Assembly (NCBI GenBank): GCA_025056865.1
Contig: JANWVO010000024.1
Coordinates: forward strand, 21,787-85,786
Source: Bryobacteraceae bacterium
Lineage (GTDB): Bacteria > Acidobacteriota > Terriglobia > Bryobacterales > Bryobacteraceae
Direction of reading: 5' to 3'
DNA length: 64,000 nt
Made by a program: the position numbers and the translations under genes. This document shows, piece after piece, positions 36,458 through 45,234 of this stretch (position 1 is the stretch's first letter; the number at the start of each line of letters is the position of its first letter). The notes under the pieces were generated by a model. That model saw only the letters and a list, made by a program, of their open reading frames with translations, did no database searches and was not told the DNA's origin.

Positions 36458-36826
36458 TCAGGCGAGGCGCGCGAGCAGGGCGGCGACGCCGTCGGCGCAG
36501 AGCTCGGCGGCGTGGCGCGAGGCCGGCGGCAGCTCGCCGACGGCATTGCGCAGGGCGGCGCGGACCGCTTCCCTGCCCCCGGCGCGCAGCTCCCCGGTGC
36601 GGCGCCCGTGGAGCCATTCGGCGAGCGCCGATCCGCAGGCGATGGAAGCCGTGCAGCCCTTCACCTGAAAGGCCGCCTGCTTCACCACGCCGTCTTCAAT
36701 GCGCGCGCTGAGGCGGAGCCAGTCGCCGCAGGCCGGGTTTTCCACGTCCACGACGATGGCGGGCGGGGCGAGGACTCCGGCATGGCGCGGGTTGCGGAAG
36801 TGATCGAGCAGAGCCTCTCCATGCAT
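36458..36826 (-). CDS. IscU/NifU-N-type iron-sulfur cluster scaffold protein
   Basis: The product has 122 aa. The cluster ligands are Cys33 in ENPACGD, Cys58 in KGCTA and Cys110 in AAELCADG, with Asp35 next to the first; Cys64 is extra. The HFRNPRHAG opening is also typical (DHxxNPRNxG in IscU). It probably assembles Fe-S clusters from sulfide delivered by a cysteine desulfurase. No iscS, sufS or other isc/suf gene is adjacent. It is convergent with the M16 pair and divergent from the Nudix gene. Confidence 0.85.
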   Translation of the reverse strand: MHGEALLDHFRNPRHAGVLAPPAIVVDVENPACGDWLRLSARIEDGVVKQAAFQVKGCTASIACGSALAEWLHGRRTGELRAGGREAVRAALRNAVGELPPASRHAAELCADGVAALLARLA

Positions 36827-36929
36827 CGCGATGCTTCCCCTTCATTCTCCCCTGCCCGCGGCGGACCGCGCACCGCCGGCGGCGATAAAATGGTGGTACC
36901 GATCCCTGCCCGGATTGCTCGCATCTCGC

Positions 36930-37352
36930 ATGGCCCGTTCGATCCTCGTTGTCGCCGGTGTGCTGGAACGCGAAGGCCGCTTCCTGATCGGACAGCGGCT
37001 GGCGACAGACCGCCACGCGCTGAAGTGGGAGTTTCCGGGCGGCAAGGTGGAGCCGGGCGAGTCTCCGAAAGAGGCGCTGAAGCGCGAGCTGCGCGAAGAG
37101 CTGGGCATCGAGGCGGAGATCGGCCCGGAGATTGCGCGCTACGAGCAGCGCGTGACGGGGCGGCCTCCGCTGGTGCTGCTGTTCCATCTGGTGGAGCGCT
37201 TCGAGGGCGAGCCGCAGCCGCGCACGTTCCAGCAGATCGCCTGGGAACGGGCCGAGGAGCTGCTGCGGTACGACTTTCTGGACGGCGATCTGGATTTCAT
37301 CCGCCGGCTGGCGCGGAGGAGCCTGCCTCTGTTGGGGCGCAGGAACGGGTAG
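36930..37352 (+). CDS. Nudix hydrolase, MutT-like
   Basis: The product has 140 aa. The Nudix box is complete, GGKVEPGESPKEALKREL followed by REELGIE (GX5EX7REUXEEXGU). The N-terminus MARSILVVAGVLEREGRFLIGQR and the WEFPGGK motif resemble MutT/NudG proteins, which hydrolyse oxidised (deoxy)nucleoside triphosphates. The frame is open further upstream, but the ATG at 36930 aligns with the family start. It is first in an apparent operon with the molybdopterin oxidoreductase, whose ATG is 12 nt after this stop, though the functional link is unclear. Confidence 0.92.
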   Translation: MARSILVVAGVLEREGRFLIGQRLATDRHALKWEFPGGKVEPGESPKEALKRELREELGIEAEIGPEIARYEQRVTGRPPLVLLFHLVERFEGEPQPRTFQQIAWERAEELLRYDFLDGDLDFIRRLARRSLPLLGRRNG

Positions 37353-37364
37353 AATCGCGGGAGC

Positions 37365-39344
37365 ATGGGCGAAATCCGCCATTCCGTCTGCGCGCTGGAC
37401 TGTCCGGATGCCTGCGCGATCCTCGTGCAGGTGGAGGGCGGGCGCGCGGTGCGTCTGCGCGGCGATCCGGCGCACCCGGTGACGCAGGGCTTTCTCTGCG
37501 CGAAGGTGGCGCGCTACCTGGAACGCGAGTACCACCCCGAGCGGCTGCTGCACCCGCTGCGGCGCACGGGCGCGAAGGGCGAAGGGCGCTTTGAGCGGAT
37601 CGGGTGGGACGAGGCGCTGGAGCTGCTGGCGGCGAAGCTGAAGGAGACGGCGCGGCAGCATGGGCCGGAAGCGGTGCTGCCCTACAGCTACGGCGGCACG
37701 CTGGGCTTTCTTCAGGGCTCTTCGATGGACCGGCGCTTCTTCCACCGGCTGGGCGCGTCGCGGCTGGAACGGACGATCTGCGCCTCGGCGGGCGGCGCCG
37801 GGCTGATGGAGGCGTATGGGCGGCGCATGGGGACGGCTCCGGAGGACTTCGTCCACGCACGCTACATTGTGGCCTGGGGCGCGAACATCCTGTCGACGAA
37901 CGTCCACCTGTGGCCGTTCCTCGTCGAAGCGAGACGGCGCGGCGCGCGCTTCGTGGTGATCGATCCGGTGCGGACGAAGACGGCGGCGCTGGCCGACTGG
38001 CATCTGGCTCCGTATCCCGGCTCCGACCTGGCGCTCGCGCTGGGCCTGATGCATGTGCTGTACGCCGAGGGTCTGGCGGAAAAGCTGGAAGGGGACGAGT
38101 CGCTGCGGGCGCGCGCCGCCGGGTATCCGCCGGAGCGGGTGGCGGAGCTGACCGGCATTGCGGCGGAGGACATCCGGCGGCTGGGGCGCGAATACGGGAC
38201 GGCGCGGCCGGCGGTGATCCGGCTGAACTACGGCGTGCAGCGCAGCGAGCGCGGCGGCCGGGCGGTGCGCGCCATCAGCCTGCTTCCGGCGATCACCGGC
38301 TCCTGGCGCGAACGCGGCGGCGGGCTGCTGCTGACCACGAGCGGCGCCTTTGCCATCAACCGCGAGGCGCTGGAACGGCCCGACCTGGGCCCGCCGGCGC
38401 GCACGGTGAACATGGTGCGGCTGGGCGAGGCGCTCACGGAGCTGGATGCGCCGCCGGTGAAGGCGCTGGTGGTTTACAATTCGAACCCTGCGGCCGTCTG
38501 CCCGGATCAAAGGCGCGTGCTGGAAGGGCTGCGGCGCGAGGATCTGTTCACGGCGGTGATCGACCACTTCGTCACCGACACGGCGCGCTTCGCCGACCTG
38601 GTGCTGCCGGCGACGACGTTTCTCGAGCACACGGATCTTTACTTCGCCTACGGGCACTACTGGCTGCAACTGGCGCGTCCGGCAGTGGCGCCGCCGGGCG
38701 AGTGCCGCTCCAATGTGGAGATCTTCCGGGAGCTGGCGCGGCGGATGGGCTTCGACGACGCGTGCTTCGCCGACAGCGAGGACGACATGATCCGTCAGGC
38801 GCTGGACACGGACTCGCCCTGGCTGCGCGGCATCACGCTGGAGCGTCTGGAGAAGGAGCGCTTCGTGCGGCTGAACGTGCCCGAGCTGCCGATGGACGGC
38901 GTGCGCGCGAACCTGGATGGCGCGCCGCTGGAATACGAGCCGCCGCGGGAGAGCCGGCTGGGGGCAGAACGCGACGCGCGCTTCCCGCTGGAGCTGGTGA
39001 GTTCAAAGGCCCACGACGGCCTGAATTCGTCCTTCAGCATGCTGGAGCGGGTGGAGGCGGAGACTTCGGTGCTCGAGATGCACCCGGAGGACGCGGCCGC
39101 GCGCGGCATCCGCGACGGCATGGAGGTGGAAGTGTTCAACGGGCGCGGCACGGTGCGCCTGAAGGCGCGCGTGGGGCCGTTCGTGCGGCCGGGCGTGGTG
39201 CGCGCGCCGGCGACGCGGTGGCTGCGGCATGCGCCGGGCGGCGTGAACGTGAACGCGCTGATCAGCGACCGCCTGACGGACATCGGCGGCGGGCCGTGCT
39301 TCTACAACTGCCTGGTGGAGGTGCGAAGGTGCGGGCCGCAGTAG
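37365..39344 (+). CDS. Molybdopterin oxidoreductase with N-terminal [4Fe-4S] site
   Basis: The product has 659 aa. The N-terminus has the cluster motif CALDCPDAC plus a fourth Cys in GFLCAKVARYL. The pterin-binding fold follows, with ASAGGAG (residues about 140-146), IVAWGANILSTN, FVVIDPVRTKTAALAD, KALVVYNSNPAAVCPD and FVTDTARFADLVLPATTFLEHTD. A dinucleotide-binding domain with MHPEDAAARGIRDGMEVEVFNGRGT ends the protein. No Tat signal or NrfC/membrane subunit is seen, so it is probably a cytoplasmic enzyme of the formate dehydrogenase/DMSO reductase superfamily with unknown substrate. It shares an operon with the Nudix gene upstream and overlaps the next gene by 16 nt. Confidence 0.9.
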   Translation: MGEIRHSVCALDCPDACAILVQVEGGRAVRLRGDPAHPVTQGFLCAKVARYLEREYHPERLLHPLRRTGAKGEGRFERIGWDEALELLAAKLKETARQHGPEAVLPYSYGGTLGFLQGSSMDRRFFHRLGASRLERTICASAGGAGLMEAYGRRMGTAPEDFVHARYIVAWGANILSTNVHLWPFLVEARRRGARFVVIDPVRTKTAALADWHLAPYPGSDLALALGLMHVLYAEGLAEKLEGDESLRARAAGYPPERVAELTGIAAEDIRRLGREYGTARPAVIRLNYGVQRSERGGRAVRAISLLPAITGSWRERGGGLLLTTSGAFAINREALERPDLGPPARTVNMVRLGEALTELDAPPVKALVVYNSNPAAVCPDQRRVLEGLRREDLFTAVIDHFVTDTARFADLVLPATTFLEHTDLYFAYGHYWLQLARPAVAPPGECRSNVEIFRELARRMGFDDACFADSEDDMIRQALDTDSPWLRGITLERLEKERFVRLNVPELPMDGVRANLDGAPLEYEPPRESRLGAERDARFPLELVSSKAHDGLNSSFSMLERVEAETSVLEMHPEDAAARGIRDGMEVEVFNGRGTVRLKARVGPFVRPGVVRAPATRWLRHAPGGVNVNALISDRLTDIGGGPCFYNCLVEVRRCGPQ

Positions 39345-39856
39345 TGCTTCTCTGCGCTGCGCTGGCCTGCACGGGCTGCCGGAGGGCGCGCCATCCGCAT
39401 CCTGAACTCACCGTGGAAGAGCCCGCCGAGCTGCGGGCGGAGATCGACGCCACCAATCCCGCCGATGAAGGGCAGCTTCTCGACGGCTTCTATCCGCGCG
39501 AGCCGCAGGGCTGGCGGTGGTCGGCGCCGCAGTTTACGGTGACGCTGGCGGCGCCGCCGGAAGCGCGCGGCCGCGAAGCGCGGCTCGAAATGGAGTTCGT
39601 GATTCCCGACGTGGCGGCGGCCGCGCTGGAAGGCGTCTCCATTGCTGCGGTGGTGGATGGCAGGCCGCTGGAGCCGTGGCGCGCGCCTGGGGCAGGCCGC
39701 CACACGGCCGTCTTCCGCGTGCCCGCGGAGGCAATGCGGGAGGAGGCCGTGATCGTCGATTTCTCGCTGGACCGGTTCCTTGCCCCGCCGGGCGACTCGC
39801 GCCGCCTGGGCGTGATTCCGGTGCGCTTCCGGCTGGCGGCCGCCGGAGCGAAGTGA
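39329..39856 (+). CDS. Predicted lipoprotein
   Basis: The product has 175 aa from GTG 39329, inside the end of the oxidoreductase gene, with GGAGG upstream. The N-terminus AAVVLLCAALACTGC reads as a lipoprotein signal with the acylated Cys either in ALAC or TGC. The mature part is beta-rich (FTVTLAAPP, LEMEFVIPDV) with repeated xPxE/R blocks. No family is recognised. The stop overlaps the ATG of the next gene (TGATG). Confidence 0.7.
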   Translation: MRAAVVLLCAALACTGCRRARHPHPELTVEEPAELRAEIDATNPADEGQLLDGFYPREPQGWRWSAPQFTVTLAAPPEARGREARLEMEFVIPDVAAAALEGVSIAAVVDGRPLEPWRAPGAGRHTAVFRVPAEAMREEAVIVDFSLDRFLAPPGDSRRLGVIPVRFRLAAAGAK

Positions 39857-41715
39857 TGCAGCTCGAGCGGCGCGACGCGGTGCTTGTTCTGCTGGCCCCG
39901 GCGCTGATGCTGTGGCTGGACTGGAACGGCCTGCGCGCATGGTTCCATCAGGACGACTTCGCCTGGCTGGCGCTGGCGCGCAGTGTGAACTCGCCGGAGA
40001 GCCTGTGGCGGGCGCTGCTGGAGCCTGCGGCGCAGGGAACCGTGCGGATCTGGAGCGAGCGGCTGTTCTTCCTGGTGCTGGAGAGGCTGTCCGGGCTGGA
40101 TCACCGGCCGTTCCATCTGGCGGTTCTGGCGACGCAGACGGCGAACCTCGGGCTGCTGTACTGGCTGACGCTGCGGATGAGCCGCTCGCGCATGGCCGCC
40201 ACGGCTGCACCCCTGCTGTGGGCGGCAAGCCCCGCCCTGGCCGTGCCGCTGGCATGGCTTTCGGCTTACAACCAGATCCTGTGCGCCTTTTTCGCGCTGG
40301 CGGCGTTCGCCTGCCTGCTGCGGTGGCTGGACACGGGACGGCGCGCGTGGTTTGCGGCGCAGGCGGCGCTGTTCGTGCTCGGCTTCGGCGCGCTGGAGGT
40401 GATGGTCGTCTATCCGGCGCTGGCCACCGCATGGTGCTGGCTGGAGCGGCGCCGCGTGCCGGTGCCGGTGTGGTGGCTGTGGGCTCCCAGCCTCCTGTTT
40501 GCGGCGGCGCACATGGCGCTGATCCCGAAGCCCTCCACGGGAGTTTATGCCCGGCACTGGGACGGCTCGATGGCACTGACCTATCGGCAGTACTGGAAGC
40601 TGGCTCTGGCGGCCGAGCCATCGCAGGGTCCGCCCGCCCTGCCGTGGCTGCCGCGGCCGGCTGCGGGCACGGCGGCGGCTGCGGCGGCGCTGGCCTGGGT
40701 GGCTTTCGCTGCGCGGCGCGGGCTGGTGTTGCCCGTCTTCGGCCTCCTGTGGTTCACGGCGGCACTGGCACCGGTGCTGCCGCTGCGGGATCACGTGTCG
40801 GACTACTATCTGACGCTGCCAGCGGTCGGCGTGGCCTGGGTCTTCGCCTCGGGTCTGGCGGAAGCGTGCCGGCGGGCGAAGCCGCTGTGTGCCGGCGCGG
40901 CTGCGGTGACGGTTCTGTTGGCCATACAGACCGGCACAGCCCACCGCGCCTCGGCGGACTGGCGCTACGGGCGCGGGCGCGAGGCGCGGTATCTTTACCA
41001 CGCGCTGGAACGGGCGGCCGAGCTGCACCGGGAGCGCCTGCTCGTGGTTTCCGGGATCGACAGCGAGCTGTTCTGGGGCGCGTTTTTCGATGCACGGCTC
41101 CTGTTTCGCCAGAGGATCTGCCTGGATCCGCGCGAGGCCGGGCAGATCGATGTGCCCGCAGGATTCAATTCCATCGCTCCCGCCGTTTGCCAGCCGGCCG
41201 AGATTGGGGCGGCGGCCCGCCGGCGGATGCTGACGGCTTACCGCTGGGAGCCGCGCGAGCGGCGGCTGCGCGCATGGACGCGGCTCTACTTCCACCGGCT
41301 GCCGCGGGCATGGCTCGAGCTGCCACCGTCCGATTTGGCGCTCGCCTCGGCCGACGACGAGCGATGGCTGCTTCACGGCTGGCATCAGCCGGAAGCTGGG
41401 GGCCGGTGGATGGGGCGCGAAGCCGAGGCGCTGCTGGCGGCTCCCGCCGGAGCGGGGCGGCGGCTGCGCGTGGCGGGGCTGCGGCCCGCGAACCTGCTGG
41501 AAAGGCCCATCGAACTGCGCGTGCTGGTGGAGGAGCGGGAGATTGGAAGAGTGCGGGTGGAGCGTGCGAGGCCGAGCTTCGATGCGCTGCTGCCGATGCC
41601 GGAACAACGTGGGGAGGGAGGAGTCCGGGTGAGGCTTTCAGTGGACCGGACGGACCGCGCTCCCGGCGACGTCCGCGAGCTGGGCCTGTTCCTCACACGC
41701 CTGGCGGTGCAGTAG
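39856..41715 (+). CDS. Multi-pass membrane protein, GT-C/glycosyltransferase-like
   Basis: The product has 619 aa and overlaps the previous stop (TGATG). It has about ten hydrophobic segments (LVLLAPALMLWL, LLYWLTL, MAATAAPLLWAASPALAVPLAWL, FAALFVLGFGALEVMVVYPALAT and others) and an acidic loop, FHQDDFAWLALARS, right after the first TM. That loop position is typical of GT-C and PMT-type glycosyltransferases, in which it carries the catalytic Asp. The last ~200 residues are soluble and beta-rich (GRRLRVAGLRPANLLERPIELRVLVEE). The family is tentative. It probably uses a lipid-linked sugar donor. The lipoprotein partner upstream may act in the same envelope process. Confidence 0.6.
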   Translation: MQLERRDAVLVLLAPALMLWLDWNGLRAWFHQDDFAWLALARSVNSPESLWRALLEPAAQGTVRIWSERLFFLVLERLSGLDHRPFHLAVLATQTANLGLLYWLTLRMSRSRMAATAAPLLWAASPALAVPLAWLSAYNQILCAFFALAAFACLLRWLDTGRRAWFAAQAALFVLGFGALEVMVVYPALATAWCWLERRRVPVPVWWLWAPSLLFAAAHMALIPKPSTGVYARHWDGSMALTYRQYWKLALAAEPSQGPPALPWLPRPAAGTAAAAAALAWVAFAARRGLVLPVFGLLWFTAALAPVLPLRDHVSDYYLTLPAVGVAWVFASGLAEACRRAKPLCAGAAAVTVLLAIQTGTAHRASADWRYGRGREARYLYHALERAAELHRERLLVVSGIDSELFWGAFFDARLLFRQRICLDPREAGQIDVPAGFNSIAPAVCQPAEIGAAARRRMLTAYRWEPRERRLRAWTRLYFHRLPRAWLELPPSDLALASADDERWLLHGWHQPEAGGRWMGREAEALLAAPAGAGRRLRVAGLRPANLLERPIELRVLVEEREIGRVRVERARPSFDALLPMPEQRGEGGVRVRLSVDRTDRAPGDVRELGLFLTRLAVQ

Positions 41716-42079
41716 CGGCCGTGGCGCGGCGAGCCGGCCGCCTGCACGGAGGGGTTCTTGTGCGGGTGCGGAAGGGGGACACCATTAAATTTCCTATTTG
41801 TGTGAGAGGAATGCCGATTCGCTGAAACAAATCTGTCAAGCAAGCGTCTGTATGGGTACGCTGCTAACGATTTTCCTTGCACCTGCCGATAAGGTGCAGT
41901 ATCCTGTGAAACCCGGAAGGGGACACGGGACGGCGGAGGCAAGGCGAGGACAGGATCTTTGACAGAAGGTAAGGCGGATGTCGGGCTGCAAAGCTGCCCG
42001 CGATGGGATGGCCGGGATTGGCGCAGGTTTCGCCGCTGCGGGAGTCGGTGGCCGGTGGCGACGCGCGGATGACGGCGAA
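41716..42079. other. Non-coding leader region upstream of the dksA-type gene
   Basis: Composition is locally lower in GC at the start (AAATTTCCTATTTG near 41787). No gene is supportable. GGGTACGCTG (41854-41863) differs by one base from the 10-mer that flanks the kinase sigma-54 promoter. Confidence 0.4.
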
Positions 42080-42095
42080 TGGCAGCGTAATTGCA
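42080..42095 (+). promoter_or_regulatory. Candidate sigma-54 (-24/-12) promoter upstream of the dksA-type gene
   Basis: TGGCAGCGTAATTGCA keeps the invariant GG and GC with correct 10-nt spacing and fits TGGCACR-N4-TTGCW at most positions. It lies 218 bp upstream of the DksA-type ATG, giving a roughly 207-nt 5' leader. The match is almost as good as the one before the kinase operon. Confidence 0.6.
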
Positions 42096-42313
42096 AAGGT
42101 GTGGTATCCTATCGGATTGCGGCTGCCGGAAGGCGGGCGCGGTTCGGCGGGGATCTAACAGGTTCCCATTAGGGATTACTTATGTGAGGTTTTTTGAGCG
42201 AAGGCCGCTTAGATTTTGGAACCTCCGGCGTTTTGCCGCGTCTATTGGGTTGCCGGGGGCGGCCCGAGCAGGAAGAAGGGAAGGAAAAACAACAAGAAGA
42301 GGGAGATACGACA

Positions 42314-42691
42314 ATGACCAAGAACGAACTGAACAGGTACAAGCAGATTTTGGAGGCCAAGCTGGCCGAACTGTCCCAGGCGGTCCGGGAGCGCGAGGGC
42401 ATTGCCATCGAGAAGACCCCGGACGCCATTGATGAAGTCCAGCATGCGGCAGAGCGTGAACTCGCCATCCGCAACCTGGACCGCGAGACCCAGATGCTGC
42501 GCAACGTCCGCGCCGCCTTGCAGCGGATTGCCGACGGCAGCTACGGCATCTGCCTGCGCTGCGAGGAAGAGATCAGCCCGAAGCGGCTGAATGCGGTGCC
42601 GTGGACGCCTTACTGCATCACCTGCCAGGAGTACATGGACAAGCGGCGGGCCGAAGAGGGCGAGTCCATCGAAGAGCTCTTGGTCGCGTAA
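42314..42691 (+). CDS. DksA/TraR-family zinc-finger RNA polymerase regulator
   Basis: The product has 125 aa. The ATG at 42314 is preceded by GAGGGAG; the longer frame upstream reads through leader sequence. A coiled-coil segment (MTKNELNRYKQILEAKLAEL; residues 1-70) leads to the tip DAIDEVQHA with D37 and D40. The C4 zinc finger is C80, C83, C101 and C104. The family binds the secondary channel of RNA polymerase and, with or without ppGpp, adjusts transcription in nutrient stress. A perfect intrinsic terminator follows, so it is monocistronic. The sigma-54-type promoter upstream would make it controllable by the regulators in this window. Confidence 0.93.
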   Translation: MTKNELNRYKQILEAKLAELSQAVREREGIAIEKTPDAIDEVQHAAERELAIRNLDRETQMLRNVRAALQRIADGSYGICLRCEEEISPKRLNAVPWTPYCITCQEYMDKRRAEEGESIEELLVA

Positions 42692-42720
42692 TTCTCCCTC
42701 CTCCCGGAATTCCTTCCACG

Positions 42721-42751
42721 AAGGGCGCGAGTTGCGGCTCGCGCCCTTTTT
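42721..42751 (+). terminator. Intrinsic terminator of the dksA-type gene
   Basis: A perfect 11-bp stem, AAGGGCGCGAG with CTCGCGCCCTT and a six-base loop, runs into TTTTT. It begins 30 nt after the stop codon. Confidence 0.93.
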
Positions 42752-42826
42752 GTGTGCCTTTGCCGGGGCGGGAGGGCAGAAGGCCGGTGCCGCGTAACTG
42801 TATCGATTCGTACTGTTTGCCACGGA

Positions 42827-43492
42827 TCAGCCCCCGGTGCGCAGCCCGATGAGGGAAATCATCCGGCCGGCGCGGGGGCCGTCGCGGCGCCAGGAGTGGA
42901 ATTCGCCGCCGCCGCAGCGGGTACAGTGGGGGGAGACGTCGATGGCCGCGGCGGACAAGCCGGTCAGAATGAGCTGTCGGCGCAGGGCTTCCCGCAGGTC
43001 GATTTTCGTTCTTGTCCCGAGATCGTTCCGTTCCGGGAACAGCGCGCGGAACTGATGCGCCACTTCGGGACCGACCTCATAGCAGCAGCCGCCGATGGCT
43101 GGCCCCAGGGCGGCGATCATGTTCCCTGCCCTGGCGCCATGGCGTGTCGCGAGGAAGCGCACGGCTTCTAGAGCGATGCCGAGGGCGGTGCCGCGCCAGC
43201 CGGCGTGCACGGCGGCGATGGCGCGGGCCACGGGGTCGCACAGCAGCAGCGGCACGCAGTCGGCGGTGCGCACGGCAAGGCGCAGTCCGGGCGTGGCCGT
43301 GGCGAGGCCGTCTGCTTCCAGCCCTTCGCGCCAGTCGGCAGCGTCCACGATGCGCGCCGAATGCACCTGCTTCAGCCGCAGGAAAGGGCCTTCGGGATTC
43401 CGCCGCGCGGTTCCGAACAGATGTTCCACCAGGCCCGTCTCTTGCAGAAGCGTCGAGACGTAGCCGCCGCCGTCTGTGCTGACGAAGCTCAC
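42827..43492 (-). CDS. pgeF: YfiH/PgeF-type purine nucleoside phosphorylase/laccase-domain protein
   Basis: The product has 221 aa from GTG 43492, which overlaps the nuoB stop (GTGA). The fold landmarks are [48 protein letters not shown] and, near the end, [18 protein letters not shown], where His and Cys residues form the metal site. The family was first called polyphenol oxidase or laccase but also acts as adenosine deaminase or nucleoside phosphorylase, and in some bacteria edits peptidoglycan precursors. It is cytoplasmic. The tight coupling to nuoB is unusual and not explained by the known function. Confidence 0.92.
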   Translation of the reverse strand: MSFVSTDGGGYVSTLLQETGLVEHLFGTARRNPEGPFLRLKQVHSARIVDAADWREGLEADGLATATPGLRLAVRTADCVPLLLCDPVARAIAAVHAGWRGTALGIALEAVRFLATRHGARAGNMIAALGPAIGGCCYEVGPEVAHQFRALFPERNDLGTRTKIDLREALRRQLILTGLSAAAIDVSPHCTRCGGGEFHSWRRDGPRAGRMISLIGLRTGG

Positions 43493-44049
43493 GCCGCCGG
43501 GTTCTGGGTCTGCGCGATCATGACGCGCTTCTTGAAGTCTTCGAGCATCGATTCATCGAGCCGCACTTCCGTGGGCCGGCGCACGAGGCTCATCTGGTCG
43601 ATCTTGTCCTGGAGCTTGAGCAGCCCGTAGAACAGGTTTTCGGGCCGCGGCGGACAGCCGTAGACGTAGACGTCGACGGGCACGATCTTGTCGACGCCCT
43701 GCAAGACGGCGTAGGTGTTGAACGGGCCGCCGACGCTCGAGCACGCGCCCATGGAGATCACCCATTTTGGCTCGGGCATCTGGTCGTAGATGCGCTTGAG
43801 CACGGGGGCCATTTTCAGCGTCACCGTGCCGGCGACAATCATGAGGTCGGACTGCCGCGGGCTCGGGCGGAAGACCTCGGCCCCGTAGCGGGCGATGTCG
43901 AAGCGCGACGCCGAGCTGGCGATCATCTCGATGGCGCAGCAGGCGAGGCCGAAGGTGAGCGGCCAGAGCGAGGACTTGCGCGCCCAGTTGAAGACGTAGT
44001 CCACCGAGGTGACCAGGAAGCTGCGCTCGTTCACGTTCTCGAGGTACAT
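43489..44049 (-). CDS. nuoB: NADH-quinone oxidoreductase subunit B
   Basis: The product has 186 aa and is the peripheral-arm subunit of complex I that binds cluster N2 close to the quinone site. The cluster ligands C37, C38, C103 and C132 lie in [16 protein letters not shown] and YGCPPRPEN. The start is supported by GGAGA shortly upstream. A -10-like TACAAT lies at 44072-44067 on this strand. No other nuo gene is in the window and the next gene upstream is divergent, so this is a solitary copy, either part of a scattered complex or a second copy. Confidence 0.95.
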   Translation of the reverse strand: MYLENVNERSFLVTSVDYVFNWARKSSLWPLTFGLACCAIEMIASSASRFDIARYGAEVFRPSPRQSDLMIVAGTVTLKMAPVLKRIYDQMPEPKWVISMGACSSVGGPFNTYAVLQGVDKIVPVDVYVYGCPPRPENLFYGLLKLQDKIDQMSLVRRPTEVRLDESMLEDFKKRVMIAQTQNPAA

Positions 44050-44133
44050 GGGCGTCTCCGTGCTCGTATTGTATCAGGACGTACGGGTCTGGTTGGCTTG
44101 CCCTGCGCGCGGGCAGATGGGATTCTGGGAGCG

Positions 44134-45225
44134 ATGAGGTGGCTGGCGGTATTGGCGGCCCTGCTGGCAGCGGGGCAGGACCCGGCGCAATTGTACCGGC
44201 GGGCGGTGGAGCTGCATCAACAGGGGCGGCTCGAGCAGGCGGCGGAGCTGTACCGGCGGGTGCTGGAAGCGCATCCGGAGTCCGTGGTGGCGCGCTCGAA
44301 CCTGGGCGCAGCGCTGAGCGCGATGGGCAGGTATGCCGAGGCGATCGAGCAATACCGGGAGGCGCTCGAGCGGGCGCCTGAGAATGCGGGCGTGCGGCTG
44401 AATCTGGCGCTCGCCTATTACAAAAGCGAGCAGTTTGAAGAGGCGGCCGCCGAGCTGGCCGAGGTGCGGCGGCAGGATCCGGACAACCGGCAGGCGCTGC
44501 TGCTGCTGGCCGACTGCTATCTGCGGCTGGGCGAGCATCTGAAGCTGATCGCGATGCTCGACCCATATGCGCGTTTTCATCCGAACGACGACACGGTGGC
44601 CTACCTGCTGGGCATGGCGCTGCTGCGCGACGGGCAGATGGAGCGGGGCCAGGCGGTGATCGACCGGCTGCTGCGGCGGGGCGATTCGCCCGAGGTGCAG
44701 ATGCTGATCGGCGCCAGCCAGCTTTTCGCCGCCGACTACGGGGCGGCGCTGAAGACGCTGGAGGCGGCGGCGGCCGCGCGGCCGGAGCTGCCGGGCCTAC
44801 AGACGCTGCTCGGCATGGCGCGGATGGAAAACGACGACAACGCGGGCGCCAAGGCGGCCTTCCGCCGCGCGCTCGAGCAGGATGCATACGACTACGAAGC
44901 CAACCTGCGGCTGGGAGCGATCCTGCGGATGGAGAACGATTACGAAGCCGCACTGCCCTACATTGACCGCGCGCTACGGCTGCGGCCGCGGGCGCTTTCG
45001 GCGCGCTACCAGAAGGCGGCGCTGCTGGCGGCCTCCGGCCGGGCGGCCGAAGCGCTGCCGCTGCTGGAGGAGCTGGTGAAGGAAAGCCCGGCGTTCGTGG
45101 AGGCGCATCTGCAACTGGCGCAGGTCTACTTCCGGCTGGGCCGCCGCGAGGACGGACAGCGGCACCGGGCGATCGTGCTCGAGCTTCAGGAAAAAGAACG
45201 GCAGGCTTCGCGGCCGCGGCAGTGA
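44134..45225 (+). CDS. TPR-repeat protein with signal peptide
   Basis: The product has 363 aa. ATG 44134 starts a signal peptide (MRWLAVLAALLAAGQ). Ten or so tetratricopeptide repeats of 34 residues fill the rest (for example AEQYRRVLEAHPESVVARSNLGAALSAMGRYAEAIEQYREAL-like units and LPYIDRALRLRPRALSARYQK). TPR arrays mediate protein-protein contacts, here probably in the periplasm. No enzyme domain is seen. It is divergent from nuoB and convergent with the efflux adaptor, with 9 bp between their stops. Confidence 0.88.
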   Translation: MRWLAVLAALLAAGQDPAQLYRRAVELHQQGRLEQAAELYRRVLEAHPESVVARSNLGAALSAMGRYAEAIEQYREALERAPENAGVRLNLALAYYKSEQFEEAAAELAEVRRQDPDNRQALLLLADCYLRLGEHLKLIAMLDPYARFHPNDDTVAYLLGMALLRDGQMERGQAVIDRLLRRGDSPEVQMLIGASQLFAADYGAALKTLEAAAAARPELPGLQTLLGMARMENDDNAGAKAAFRRALEQDAYDYEANLRLGAILRMENDYEAALPYIDRALRLRPRALSARYQKAALLAASGRAAEALPLLEELVKESPAFVEAHLQLAQVYFRLGRREDGQRHRAIVLELQEKERQASRPRQ

Positions 45226-45234
45226 CCGCGAGGC

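Noticed and set aside
41890..42060. Possible c-di-GMP riboswitch before the dksA-type gene
   Set aside because: GCAAAGC and GGGATGGCCGGG resemble parts of the GEMM core, but the GGCAAACC element and the P2 hairpin are missing, so the match is too poor. An Infernal search would decide.
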